64,000 nucleotides of DNA from Micromonospora sp045209745 (GCF_045209745.1 NZ_CP109273.1:4340001-4404000), one strand, 5' to 3'; counted from the stretch's first letter, positions 15,280-23,937 are shown. Translations and numbers: made by a program. The notes: generated by a model from the letters alone, not told the origin.

Positions 15280-17403
15280 GTGGCCAACGTCGACAGCATC
15301 GCCGTAGCGCCCGATTCGGATCCGACGTCCCGGGCTGAGCAGGCAACCCGGCCCGCCGACCGTCGCGCCGCGGGGTCCCGGGTACGCGCGTTGGTGGCCG
15401 TCGCCCCGGCGGTGCTCACCGATGGTGCTGTGCTCGCGTTCGCGCTCTTCACCGTGATCTACCACGTGGCCTTCCTGGGGGACCTGCGTCCGTCGGTGAC
15501 CTTCCGGATCTGGCTGGTCGTCTGCGTGGTGCTCGCGGTCGTGGCCCTGCTGCGCGCCCGCCGCCGGCTCGCCGACACCCGGGGAGTTGGCGCCGACACC
15601 CCGGCCGACAGCGAGCGGGCGGCAACCGTCGAGCCGGCCGGCCCGCAGCCCGCCGTCGACCGCCGCCTCCTGATCGGGGTGCTGGTCGCCGCGGCCGTGG
15701 CCGCCGTCACCGCCGGTGCGGCCGGGACCGGAGTCGACGTCTCGTGGTGGATCCCGGCGGTGGCCGGCCTGCTCGCGGCGATCGGCGGGATCCTGCTGGT
15801 GCGCCGGGTCTGGCTGAGCGGCATGGTCTCCACCCAGGCCGTCCCGGCGCCCACCGCGGTGCAGTCGGCGTACGCGCTGGCCGTCTCGGTGCTGGTCGCG
15901 ATCTCCTCGCTGTTCATGGCCCGCAACACCCCGGACGACGTCTACTACGTCGGCAAGTCGGTCTGGATCGCCGAGCGTGACCTGATTCCGCTCAACGACT
16001 TCCTGTTCTCCGAGAACGTGCTGCCGCCCATGGGCTCGCAGCCGCCGATCCCGTCGTTCGAGGTCTTCGTCGGCGCGTTCGCCAACGTCGTCGGCATCCA
16101 CGCCGGCTCGGCGCTCTGGTTCGTGCTGCTGCCGATCATGGCGGTGTTCGCGGTGCTGGCACTCTGGCGGCTGACGCACCGGTGGGCCCCGCGCCGTCCG
16201 ATGCTCGCCTTCACCGTGGCGGTCGTGTACCTGTACCTCGTCGCCGGCGATGACGCCGCACTGGGCACGTTCCACCTCATCCGGCTCCACGAGGGCAAGG
16301 GCATGTTCGTCTCGGCGGTCATCCCGCTGATGTGGCTCTACCTGACCGAGTGGTTCGACAGCCGGTCGCGGCGCAGCCTGCTGCTCATCGTGGCGCTCTC
16401 GATCACCGCGATCGGCCTCACCAACACCGCGGCGATCATCCTGCCGATGCTGGTCGGCGCCGCCAGCTTCGCCATGCTGCTGGTCGGCCGGTGGAAGGCC
16501 GCCATCGTCGCCGCCGTCGCCGCCCTCGCGTACCCGATCGGCTCGCTGGTGGGCTCCCGCCTGCTCCTCGGCGGGATGACCGCAACCGGCGCGGACGACG
16601 AATTCTTCGACGCGGCGTCCACCTACCGGCGGACCCTGCTGTTCGGTGTGGTCGGGGTGATCAGCGGTCTCGCGCTGTGGTGCGGTCCACTGCTCGCCCG
16701 TCGGCGTACGCCCGCGCTGCTCGCAGCCGGTGCCACCCTGGCGATGAGCGTGCTGTTCATGCCCGGCGTGCTGGAGGTGCTGAGCGCGTTGAGTGGCATC
16801 TCGGTGGTGCTCTGGCGCGTGCCGTGGCTGCTCGCCCTACCGACGCTGATCGGTCTGCTCTGCACCGTGCGCCTGCCGGCACCGACACCGGCGCTGCGCC
16901 GCGCCGCGGCCGGCGGGATCGCGGTGCTGCTGGTCGCCTCGTTCGCGCTGTTCGCCACTCCGATGTGGTCGTCGAAGAGCTGGGTCGACGTGCACGACCG
17001 CCCCACCTGGAAGCTTCCGCAGCAGCGTCAGGCGATCGCGTTCTGGATCAAGGGGCTGGACCGCCCGGAGGGCATGCTGCTCGCCCCGAAGACGATCATG
17101 CGAACCTCGCTGATTGTCACCAGCGAGGTCCGGGTCGTCCTGCCCCGCGACTTCTACCTCCTCGAGTACGACCTCAAGTCCCAGTTCTCCAAGGACCGGC
17201 TGTTGCTCGCCGGCTTCGCCGACGGCGCCACCACCCCGGCGCCGGCCGAGCTGGCGCCGGCACTGGACCGCCTGGACGTGGGCACCATCTGCGTCTACAA
17301 CGGCAACAAATACGCCCGCGACACCGCGCCGCAGCTCGGCTACCAGGAGTTCGCGACGCGCCCGGCGCCCGGGGCGATGACCTGCCTGCGGCGGGTCGCC
17401 TGA
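15280..17403 (+). CDS. Large polytopic membrane protein of unknown function
   Basis: Start GTG 15280 follows TAAGGA and gives 707 residues. About 14 hydrophobic segments are spread through the sequence, with a charged break near residues 90-125. Between segments lies a soluble-looking stretch with FMARNTPDDVYYVGKSVWIAERDLIPLNDF, reminiscent of the catalytic first loop of GT-C-type proteins (an Asp-Asp pair near the membrane). The C-terminal 100 residues (HDRPTWKLPQQRQAIAFWIKG and onward) appear to be an extracytoplasmic domain. The setting between tagGH and a TagF paralogue suggests a wall-polymer role, perhaps sugar decoration. I cannot name the family with certainty. Confidence 0.8.
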   Translation: MANVDSIAVAPDSDPTSRAEQATRPADRRAAGSRVRALVAVAPAVLTDGAVLAFALFTVIYHVAFLGDLRPSVTFRIWLVVCVVLAVVALLRARRRLADTRGVGADTPADSERAATVEPAGPQPAVDRRLLIGVLVAAAVAAVTAGAAGTGVDVSWWIPAVAGLLAAIGGILLVRRVWLSGMVSTQAVPAPTAVQSAYALAVSVLVAISSLFMARNTPDDVYYVGKSVWIAERDLIPLNDFLFSENVLPPMGSQPPIPSFEVFVGAFANVVGIHAGSALWFVLLPIMAVFAVLALWRLTHRWAPRRPMLAFTVAVVYLYLVAGDDAALGTFHLIRLHEGKGMFVSAVIPLMWLYLTEWFDSRSRRSLLLIVALSITAIGLTNTAAIILPMLVGAASFAMLLVGRWKAAIVAAVAALAYPIGSLVGSRLLLGGMTATGADDEFFDAASTYRRTLLFGVVGVISGLALWCGPLLARRRTPALLAAGATLAMSVLFMPGVLEVLSALSGISVVLWRVPWLLALPTLIGLLCTVRLPAPTPALRRAAAGGIAVLLVASFALFATPMWSSKSWVDVHDRPTWKLPQQRQAIAFWIKGLDRPEGMLLAPKTIMRTSLIVTSEVRVVLPRDFYLLEYDLKSQFSKDRLLLAGFADGATTPAPAELAPALDRLDVGTICVYNGNKYARDTAPQLGYQEFATRPAPGAMTCLRRVA

Positions 17404-17629
17404 GCGCTTTTCCCGCCGAGCAGCCCGACCTCGGTGGCGGGGCCTGGTGCACCGAGGCGCGGAGCTTTGACCGAAATGGTGCCGGATACCCGAGCGACAC
17501 CGAGCTGTCCTCTCGCGTTAAAGTCGCAGTCACACGCAGCCGGCCGCGGTCGACCGCTGCGCGACGGTGAGTGACGTCGATTCAGCACGGGCACAGCCCG
17601 CAACGAAATCTTGTAGGGAGCGAACTCGT

Positions 17630-19387
17630 TTGTTCGGCACGTTGACAGGTCGTCTCGGAGTGGCCGCCCACAGTGCGCTGCTGGTGCTGGCCTACCTGGT
17701 CATGCTCGTCAGTGGCGTATTCGGCTGGGTCGGCCTGTTCGCCGTCGCCGGGCTGGCCGCCATCATCGGCGAGTTCGCCATCGCCCGCTGGTCACCGCCG
17801 TCACAGCTGTTGTTGGAGAAGGTGGGTCTGCACTGGTCGTACCGGCAGTTGGCCCGGGACCTCGCGGCCGTGCTGCTCGTCGCCGCCGAGGTGCGGCTCA
17901 GCGGCGGTGAGCTGACCCTGCTGCTGGTGCTGCCCGCCGCGGTGTGGGTCGTGTCGGTCTTCGCCGGGGCGTTCTCCACCATGATCGAGCGTCGCAATCC
18001 GCTCTCCGCCATGGTGCGCAACATCGAGCTGGGTCCGCTGTCCGCCGCCCCCCAGCCGCCGGCCTGGGCGGCGGCTGTTGCCGGTGACCGGATGCCCCTG
18101 CTCAATCTGCTGCTGGTGCCGGCCGCCGTGGCAGCCGCGGTGCAGCACGATCCGACGCCGTTCTTCGTCGCCGCTGCCGTGGCGGTCGTGGCCACCGGTG
18201 TGGTGGGCGCCATCATCGCGCTGACCTGGCTCCGGGGTCGGGGCGCGGGGCAGGACCCGCTGCTGCCCGCCGTCCAGCGTTGGCTGGACACGAACCGGCC
18301 CGAGGTGGCGCTCTACTTCGCCGGCCCGGCCAAGGACGTCTACCAGGCGAACATGTGGCTCGCCCCGACCGAGGCGCTTCAGCAGCGCGCGGTGGTGCTG
18401 ATGCGGAGCCGGGACGCGTTCCTGGAACTGGCCGACACCCGGCTGCCGGTGATCTGCGTACCGACCGGGGTCGACTTCATGAACCTCGAACTCAGCGGCA
18501 TCCGCGCGGCGCTCTACTCCGCGAACGTCGGTGCGAACATCCACATGCTCCGTGAGCCGAGCACGAAGCACGTCTTCATCGGGCACGGCGACAGTGACAA
18601 GCAGGCCAGCGTCAACCCGTACAGCAAGGTGTACGACGAGGTCTGGGTCGCCGGCCTGGCCGGCCGGGAGCGCTACGCCCGGGCCGGTGTGGGGGTGCTC
18701 GACTCGGACATCGTCGAGATCGGTCGACCGCAGTTGGCCGGGGTGCACACCTTCGGCGCCGAGTCGGTGGACCGGACGTTCACCGTGCTCTACGCCCCCA
18801 CCTGGGAGGGCTGGCTCGACGACGACCCGTACCACACCTCGCTGGTGCTGATGGGTGAGAGGATCGTCAAGGGGCTGCTGGCCACGGAACCTCGGCTGCG
18901 CCTGATCTACAAGCCGCACCCGCTCACCGGGTCGCGGTCCGGGGCCGCCAGGGCCGTGCACGAGCGGGTCGTCGCGGCCATCCGCGCCGCCGGCGGCAAC
19001 CCGAACGCGTCCTCCCTGGACGGCACCGCGCACCTGGTGGTCACCGGCCGTACGCCCGGGCTGTTCGACTGTTTCAACCAGACCGACCTGCTGATCAGTG
19101 ACGTGTCCAGTGTGGTCTCCGACTTCGTGCAGAGCCAGCGGCCGTACGTGGTGGCCAACCCGGCCGGCCTGCCGGAGGACGACTTCCGCCGGGAGTACCC
19201 GACGGCTCGGGCCGCGTACCTGCTCTCCAAGGACTGCGGTGAGCTGGAGAAGATCGTGGCGGTGACCCGGGCCGGCGACGACCCGATGACCGAGGCCCGC
19301 CGGGAGCTGAAGACCTACCTGCTCGGCCCCGCCGAGGCGAACCCGATGGACCGGTTCCAGGAGGAGATCGACCGCCTCTGCCGCTGA
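17630..19387 (+). CDS. CDP-glycerol:polyol-phosphate transferase (TagF-like), second copy
   Basis: I choose TTG 17630 (585 residues). An AGGGAG site lies 9 nt upstream, and from here the N-terminus aligns residue for residue with the first copy (L-F-G-T-L-T-G-R-L against M-R-G-D-L-V-R-K-L). The open frame continues up to GTG 17567, which lacks a ribosome site. Six N-terminal hydrophobic segments are followed by the transferase domain: FIGHGDSDKQASVNPYS, EIGRPQLAG, VLYAPTWEGW, IYKPHPLTGS and LLISDVSSVVSDFVQSQRPYV. The two copies probably act successively, for example as primase and polymerase, as in TagB/TagF systems. It ends in a hairpin terminator. Confidence 0.88.
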   Translation: MFGTLTGRLGVAAHSALLVLAYLVMLVSGVFGWVGLFAVAGLAAIIGEFAIARWSPPSQLLLEKVGLHWSYRQLARDLAAVLLVAAEVRLSGGELTLLLVLPAAVWVVSVFAGAFSTMIERRNPLSAMVRNIELGPLSAAPQPPAWAAAVAGDRMPLLNLLLVPAAVAAAVQHDPTPFFVAAAVAVVATGVVGAIIALTWLRGRGAGQDPLLPAVQRWLDTNRPEVALYFAGPAKDVYQANMWLAPTEALQQRAVVLMRSRDAFLELADTRLPVICVPTGVDFMNLELSGIRAALYSANVGANIHMLREPSTKHVFIGHGDSDKQASVNPYSKVYDEVWVAGLAGRERYARAGVGVLDSDIVEIGRPQLAGVHTFGAESVDRTFTVLYAPTWEGWLDDDPYHTSLVLMGERIVKGLLATEPRLRLIYKPHPLTGSRSGAARAVHERVVAAIRAAGGNPNASSLDGTAHLVVTGRTPGLFDCFNQTDLLISDVSSVVSDFVQSQRPYVVANPAGLPEDDFRREYPTARAAYLLSKDCGELEKIVAVTRAGDDPMTEARRELKTYLLGPAEANPMDRFQEEIDRLCR

Positions 19388-19407
19388 GCCTCGCGCACGG
19401 CGTTCCG

Positions 19408-19437
19408 CGCCCGGTCCGACACCTCTCGGGCCGGGCG
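19408..19437 (+). terminator. Terminator after the second tagF-like gene
   Basis: CGCCCGGTCCGA pairs with TCGGGCCGGGCG (12 pairs, one G-T wobble, 6-nt loop) starting 20 bp after the stop codon. Confidence 0.65.
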
Positions 19438-19445
19438 TATCCCTG

Positions 19446-19572
19446 TCAGCCCAGCAGGGCGGCCACCGTGTCGGCGGCCGACGTGTCCGCCGGTAGTGCC
19501 ACCACCGCCGTGACCGGCAGCGGGCCGTACACGTGCGGGAAGAGCTGCCCGCCGCGCGGTGCTGCCGCCGCC
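19446..19572 (-). pseudogene. 3' remnant of a DUF952-family gene
   Basis: On the minus strand a frame ending at TGA (complement of 19446-19448) reads APRGGQLFPHVYGPLPVTAV and continues to a normal C-terminus. DUF952 proteins end in a very similar R-G-G-x-L-F-P-H-L-Y-G-P-L-P segment, as I recall the family. The N-terminal two-thirds (the KILHRAEW and GFIHLS parts) are absent, and no start codon fits. This is a decayed or truncated gene next to an insertion element, pointing to a past rearrangement here. Confidence 0.55.
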
Positions 19573-19654
19573 CTCGCCCGGGTTTCGCCGGTACCGCCGC
19601 GCCCGTCGCCCCCCGCCGGGCATGCTCAGGTCAACGGCCGCGGAGGGATGGGCG

Positions 19655-19966
19655 ATGCAGAGCTACGACGACGACTGGACCGACAGTCAGCGCGCGCTGT
19701 ACGACGAGTGCTACCGGGCTGGCGGCGAGTGGGCCGAGGACCCGGACACTCCGTCCGATGGCGTCCAGCATGTGATCAACCTGGCCGAGGCGGACGATGG
19801 TGCCTTCTCCGACGCTGAGATCGACTATCCGCCCCTCGTCGACGCGGTCACCCAGGCCAGCGGGGTCACCGTCACCAGCGTGCCGGCCAGCCACGAGGAC
19901 CCGGGTTTCCGCGGCTTTACCGACGGCGTCCGGGACGCCACCGCCGACGACGTCTTCGGTCTTTGA
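19655..19966 (+). CDS. Small acidic protein, unknown; 3' end set by the IS605-type element
   Basis: ATG 19655 with GAGGGATGGG upstream gives 103 residues, rich in Asp/Glu and beginning MQSYDDDWTDSQRALYDECYR. No family is recognised. The stop TGA (19964-19966) lies inside TTTGAC, the apparent outer end of the adjacent element. The original gene may have been longer and lost its tail when the element inserted. The acidic, soluble composition looks like a real cytoplasmic protein. Confidence 0.6.
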   Translation: MQSYDDDWTDSQRALYDECYRAGGEWAEDPDTPSDGVQHVINLAEADDGAFSDAEIDYPPLVDAVTQASGVTVTSVPASHEDPGFRGFTDGVRDATADDVFGL

Positions 19967-20110
19967 CATCCTCGCCGTCCTAAAGGACGGAGATTCCCTC
20001 CACGCTGCGCGTGGAACACGCGGCGTCCGGGTGGGTTACCGCTTCGCCGCGCGGTGCCAGCACGGATGCTGGTCTTACCTGCGCTCCACGGTCGTTGAAG
20101 TCCGCCTGTC
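19963..20110 (-). ncRNA. Predicted omegaRNA (reRNA) of TnpB
   Basis: In IS605-family elements the guide RNA comes from the 3' end of tnpB through the right end, and its guide is the flanking host DNA. The right-end hairpin (19975-19990) directly follows the tnpB stop. The scaffold would therefore cover roughly 19963-20110 on the minus strand, and the guide would read into 19962 and below, inside the small gene 19655-19966. The 5' limit is an estimate. Confidence 0.5.
19975..19990. repeat. IS605-type right-end hairpin
   Basis: A 7-bp perfect stem (CCGTCCT/AGGACGG) with a 2-nt loop lies 8 bp inside the TTGAC boundary. TnpA recognises such sub-terminal hairpins in single-stranded DNA. Confidence 0.75.
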
Positions 20111-21209
20111 CGGCGGCCTTGACATTCTTCGCGGCGTTGACGTCCCGGTCGTGGGCTGCGCCGCACGGGCAGTCCCACGCTCGGACGTTCAGCGTTAACT
20201 TGTCGTTGACCCGGCCACAGTCGGAGCACATCCGGGTCGACGGGAAGAACCTGTCCACCCGGGCGAACGTGCGCCCGTACCGGGCAGCCTTGTACTCCAG
20301 CATGCCGGTGAAACTGGCCCACCCCGCATCGTGCACGGACTTCGCGAGCCGGGTCCTGCCGAGACCAACCACGCACAGGTCCTCGACGTACACCGCTTGG
20401 TTGTCGCGGATGATCGATGTCGAGAGCTTGTGCTGCCAGTCCCGTCGGGTGTCGGCCACCCGCGCATGAGCGCGGGCGACCTTGACCACGGCCTTCTTGC
20501 GGCGGTTGCTGCCCTTGGTCTTGCGGGACAGGTCTTGCTGCAACCGCTTGAGCTTGCGGGCCGCGCGGCGCAGGAACTTCGGTGCGGTCACCTTCGTGCC
20601 GTCGGACATGACCGCGAAGTGGGTCAGGCCCAGGTCGATACCGATCTCGGAGTCCGTCTCCGGGAGCGGCGCGTCGGTGGTGTGGACGACGAACGAGGCG
20701 AAGTACCGCCCGGCCGCGTCCCGGATCACCGTGACCGAGCTGGCCTCGGACGGCAGGCCGCGCGACCACCGAACCGGCACATCGCCGATCTTTGGCAGCC
20801 GAAGTCGGCCGTTGTCGAGGACCTTGAACCGGCTGTTCCTGGTGAACCGGATTGCTTGCCGGTTGTCCTTGCGGGACCGGAACCGCGGCGGTGCCACCTT
20901 GCGGCCCTTGCGCTTGCCGGTGACCGAGGAGAAAAAGTTACGGTACGCCACGTTCAGATCCGCGAGTGCCTGCTGCAAGACCACGGCGGACACCTGACCC
21001 AACCACGCCCGTTCCAGGGTGTCCTTGGCCTGGGTGATGACCCGCTTGGACAGGTCGGCGTCCGAGACGTACTCCTCGCCAGCCTCGCGTGCCTGCTGAC
21101 GCAGACGCAGCCCGTCGTTGAACACCACCCGGGCACACCCGAACGCTCTCGCCAACGCGGTGCGCTGAACGGCGTCCGGATAGACCCGGAAGTTGTAACG
21201 AAGCTGCAC
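19980..21209 (-). CDS. tnpB: TnpB RNA-guided nuclease of the IS605-type element
   Basis: From GTG 21209 the protein has 409 residues, the normal size. It begins with the HTH_OrfB-like region (YNFRVYPDAVQRTALARAFG). The RuvC-like nuclease residues are all present: Asp192 in EIGIDLGLTHFAV, Glu276 in AVYVEDLCV and Asp356 in HDRDVNAAKN. The zinc finger has Cys328, Cys331, Cys347 and Cys349. TnpB cuts DNA guided by omegaRNA next to a short target-adjacent motif and helps retain the element. The C-terminal 35 residues are translated from the right-end hairpin region. Divergent tnpA starts 25 bp away. Confidence 0.93.
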   Translation of the reverse strand: MQLRYNFRVYPDAVQRTALARAFGCARVVFNDGLRLRQQAREAGEEYVSDADLSKRVITQAKDTLERAWLGQVSAVVLQQALADLNVAYRNFFSSVTGKRKGRKVAPPRFRSRKDNRQAIRFTRNSRFKVLDNGRLRLPKIGDVPVRWSRGLPSEASSVTVIRDAAGRYFASFVVHTTDAPLPETDSEIGIDLGLTHFAVMSDGTKVTAPKFLRRAARKLKRLQQDLSRKTKGSNRRKKAVVKVARAHARVADTRRDWQHKLSTSIIRDNQAVYVEDLCVVGLGRTRLAKSVHDAGWASFTGMLEYKAARYGRTFARVDRFFPSTRMCSDCGRVNDKLTLNVRAWDCPCGAAHDRDVNAAKNVKAAGQADFNDRGAQVRPASVLAPRGEAVTHPDAACSTRSVEGISVL

Positions 21210-21234
21210 GAGACCGAGTGTCCCATGTTGGTCT

Positions 21235-21651
21235 ATGGCAGACATTGATGGCATCCGCACTGGTAGGCACTGTGTTTTTGCTTTACATGCTCACTTGGTC
21301 TTCGTGACGAAGTTCCGGCACAGAGTGTTCGGTGACCGGCACCTCGCCCGGATGGAAGAGATCATGCGGGCGGTGTGCGCCGACTTCGAGACCGAACTGG
21401 TCGAGTTCAACGGGGAGAACAACCACATCCACCTGCTCGTCAACTTCCCGCCCAAGGTGGCCCTGGCGAAGCTGGTCAACTCCCTCAAGGGCGTGTCGAG
21501 TCGGCGGATGCGCCAGGAGTTCCCCGACCTCGCGCGTCACTACTACCGGGCCAACAAGCTCTGGTCAGGCTCGTACTTCGCGGGCTCCATGGGCGGAGCA
21601 CCGCTGAGCGTCGTGCGTCAGTACATCGAGCAGCAGAACCGCCCGACTTAA
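21235..21651 (+). CDS. tnpA: TnpA, HUH-family Y1 transposase (IS200-like)
   Basis: The 138-residue protein has the complete Y1 site: the HUH pair His64/His66 in ENNHIHLLVNFPP and the catalytic tyrosine in VVRQYIEQQ (Tyr130). The N-terminal HLVFVTKFRHRVF and central LKGVSSRRMRQEFP segments are typical of IS200 TnpA. It excises and inserts the element as a single-stranded circle. It is divergent from tnpB and lies next to the left-end hairpin. Confidence 0.93.
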   Translation: MADIDGIRTGRHCVFALHAHLVFVTKFRHRVFGDRHLARMEEIMRAVCADFETELVEFNGENNHIHLLVNFPPKVALAKLVNSLKGVSSRRMRQEFPDLARHYYRANKLWSGSYFAGSMGGAPLSVVRQYIEQQNRPT

Positions 21652-21697
21652 GGCACTACTCGGGCATTGGCGGCCCTCCCAGCACGGGCCTTCACCC

Positions 21698-21713
21698 CCG
21701 CCCTGAAAGGCGG
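21698..21713. repeat. IS605-type left-end hairpin
   Basis: CCGCC/GGCGG with a 6-nt loop lies 46 bp after the tnpA stop. It is the counterpart of the right-end hairpin. Confidence 0.6.
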
Positions 21714-21822
21714 AGCACTGGCCCGCGACCCGGTAGCCGGCCCGTCGCGGCAGGCGGCCTCCCGCTGGGCGCAGACTTCTGCCACCATTCGCAGAACGGC
21801 GCGGCGACGGAGGGGGGCACGG

Positions 21823-22479
21823 GTGCGGATCCTGCTGGTGGAGGACGACCGCCGGGTGGCCGCTGCGCTCTCCTCCGCCCTCACCCGCCGTGGGTACGAG
21901 GTCGAGCACGCGGCCACCGTCGCCGCCGCGCTCTCCGCTGCCCCGTGCGACCTGGTGCTGCTCGACCTGACCCTGCCCGACGGTGACGGCACCGACCTGT
22001 GCCGGGAGCTGCGCCGGCGGAGCAGCCAACTCGGTATCATCGCGGTGACCGCGCGGGGCGAGGAGCGCGATCGGGTGCTGGGCCTGCGTCTCGGCGCGGA
22101 TGACTACGTCGTCAAGCCGTTCTCGATGGTGGAGTTGCAGGCCCGGATCGAGGCGGTGCTGCGCCGGGCCGCGAACGCCGCGCCGGAGCGGCACCTCATC
22201 GAGGCCGGTGCGGTGCGCATCGACGTGGCCGCGCGGACGGTGACCGTGGACGGCCGGGCCGTCACGTTGACCCGCAAGGAGTTCGACGTGCTGCTCTCGC
22301 TGGCCCGCCAGCCGGGGGTGGCGGTGCCCCGTGATCGCATCCTGCTCGACGCCTGGGGCACCACCTGGACCGACCGGCACACGGTCGAGGTGCACGTCGG
22401 GTCGCTGCGCGGCAAGCTCGGCGACGCCCGCCTGGTGGAGACCGTACGCGGCATCGGCTACCGGCTGCGCGACTCGTGA
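21823..22479 (+). CDS. OmpR-family response regulator
   Basis: GTG 21823 is preceded by a strong GGAGGGGGG tract; the open frame upstream runs into the insertion element and is not coding. The 218-residue protein has a receiver domain with the Asp pair in VEDDRR, phosphoacceptor Asp48 in LLDLTLPDG, Thr in AVTARGEE and Lys98 in VVKPF. The C-terminal winged-helix domain contains TLTRKEFDVLLSLARQPG and DRHTVEVHVGSLRGKLGD. It pairs with the histidine kinase gene 9 bp downstream. The element ends about 100 bp upstream, so its promoter may have been altered. Confidence 0.93.
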   Translation: MRILLVEDDRRVAAALSSALTRRGYEVEHAATVAAALSAAPCDLVLLDLTLPDGDGTDLCRELRRRSSQLGIIAVTARGEERDRVLGLRLGADDYVVKPFSMVELQARIEAVLRRAANAAPERHLIEAGAVRIDVAARTVTVDGRAVTLTRKEFDVLLSLARQPGVAVPRDRILLDAWGTTWTDRHTVEVHVGSLRGKLGDARLVETVRGIGYRLRDS

Positions 22480-22488
22480 GGAGCTGAC

Positions 22489-23925
22489 GTGCGCCGGCGA
22501 CTGGTGATCAGCTATCTGCTGCTGATGGTGCTCGTCCTCATCGCGTTGGAGACACCGTTGGCCGCCACCATGGCCAGCCGCGAAACCGACCGGATCCGTG
22601 CCGACCGGCTCGCTGACGCCACCCGGTTCGCCTCGCTGGCCGGGCCGGCGTTACGCGACGGCGGGCCGGGCCCGATCGAGTCGGAGCTGACCAGCTACGA
22701 CAACCTGTACGGGATCGGCGCGGCGGTCGTCGACCGGGACCGGAGCACCCCGGTCGCGTCGCCGAGGTGGCAGCCCGGCCCGGGGACCGCAACGGTTCTG
22801 GACATCGCGCTGTCCGGGCAGCAGACCAGCGACCCCGAGTCGGTCTGGCCCTGGACGACCAGCCCGGTGGTGGTGGCGGTGCCGATCAACGACGGTGGTG
22901 AGGTGCTCGGCGCGGTGGTGATCGTGACCCCGGCCGGCCCGATCCGCCGAGCTGTCATCGCGTGGTGGCTGCTTCTCGCCCTGGCTGGTCTGCTCGCCGT
23001 GCTGGCCTGCGTGCTCACCGCGTTCGGGCTGGCCGGTTGGGTGCTGCGCCCGGTCACCGAACTGGACGCGGTGACTCACGAGATCGCCGAGGGCGACCGG
23101 GGTGCCCGGGTGCAGCACCGCCTGGGCCCGCCGGAGCTGCGCCGGCTCGCGGCCAGCTTCAACCACATGGCCGACGTGGTCTCCGACGTGATGGACCGGC
23201 AGCGCGCCTTCGTCGCGCACGCCAGCCACCAGTTGCGTAACCCGCTCACCGCGCTGCGGCTGCGGGTGGAGGAGTTGGGCCCCAGCCTCACCGACCCGGA
23301 CGGCCGATCCGAGCACCGGTTGGCACTGGAGGAGACCGACCGGTTGGCGTTGGTGCTCGACGCGCTGCTCACCCTCGCCCGGGCCGAACGGGAGGAGAAC
23401 GAGCGGGTCACCGTGGACGCCGCTGCGGTGGCCGCGTCCCGGGTGGCCGCGTGGGCGCCGCTGGCCCGGCACCATTCGATCGCGTTGCGACTGGCCGCGA
23501 CCGACGCCCCGGCGTACGCCCAGACTGTGCCGACCGCCGTCGACCAGGCGCTGGACGCTCTGATCGACAACGCGGTGAAGTTCAGTGGGGCTGGCGGAGC
23601 GGTGACGGTGACGGTGGCCCGCCGCGACAACGGGGTGTCCCTGGAGGTGCGCGACTCCGGGCCGGGCATGACCGAGAGTCAGCTCGGGCAGGCGACCGAG
23701 CGGTTCTGGCGGGCGCCGGACGCGCAGAACGTCGACGGCGCGGGGCTCGGCCTGACCATCGCCGCCGTGCTGGTGGACGCGTCCGACGGGCGGCTCACCA
23801 TGCGTCCGGGGGAGCCGTGCGGGCTGATCGCCGCCCTGTGGTTCCCGGCGCCCGAGCTTGACCCGTCACCGGAGCCTGCGGACGAGGAGGTGGCCGCCGA
23901 CCTGCGGCCCACCCCGGCGCGGTAG
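22489..23925 (+). CDS. Sensor histidine kinase
   Basis: The 478-residue kinase starts at GTG 22489 after GAGGAG. Two transmembrane segments (about residues 6-28 and 155-185) enclose a roughly 125-residue extracytoplasmic sensor. A HAMP domain follows (LRPVTELDAVTHEIAEGD), then the dimerisation helix with His247 in AHASHQLRNPLTALRLRVEEL. ATP-binding motifs are the N box (DALIDNAVKFS, Asn361), G1 (DSGPGM) and G2 (GAGLGL). It is the TctE-like partner of the upstream regulator. The convergent TAXI-type binding protein 12 bp downstream suggests the pair senses or controls solute binding. Confidence 0.93.
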   Translation: MRRRLVISYLLLMVLVLIALETPLAATMASRETDRIRADRLADATRFASLAGPALRDGGPGPIESELTSYDNLYGIGAAVVDRDRSTPVASPRWQPGPGTATVLDIALSGQQTSDPESVWPWTTSPVVVAVPINDGGEVLGAVVIVTPAGPIRRAVIAWWLLLALAGLLAVLACVLTAFGLAGWVLRPVTELDAVTHEIAEGDRGARVQHRLGPPELRRLAASFNHMADVVSDVMDRQRAFVAHASHQLRNPLTALRLRVEELGPSLTDPDGRSEHRLALEETDRLALVLDALLTLARAEREENERVTVDAAAVAASRVAAWAPLARHHSIALRLAATDAPAYAQTVPTAVDQALDALIDNAVKFSGAGGAVTVTVARRDNGVSLEVRDSGPGMTESQLGQATERFWRAPDAQNVDGAGLGLTIAAVLVDASDGRLTMRPGEPCGLIAALWFPAPELDPSPEPADEEVAADLRPTPAR

Positions 23926-23937
23926 AACCCGGCCTGC

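Larger units (their letters stand above)
19963..21716 (-). mobile_element. Complete IS605-type (IS200/IS605 family) insertion sequence
   Basis: The segment carries divergent tnpA and tnpB, as in classical IS605. Sub-terminal hairpins typical of the family lie at both ends: CCGTCCT-AA-AGGACGG at 19975-19990 (tnpB side, right end) and CCGCC-CTGAAA-GGCGG at 21698-21713 (tnpA side, left end). The right boundary is set at TTGAC by resemblance to known ends. The left boundary is approximate to within about 15 bp. No terminal inverted repeats or target duplications are expected in this family. Both proteins have complete active sites, so the element may still move. Confidence 0.85.
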
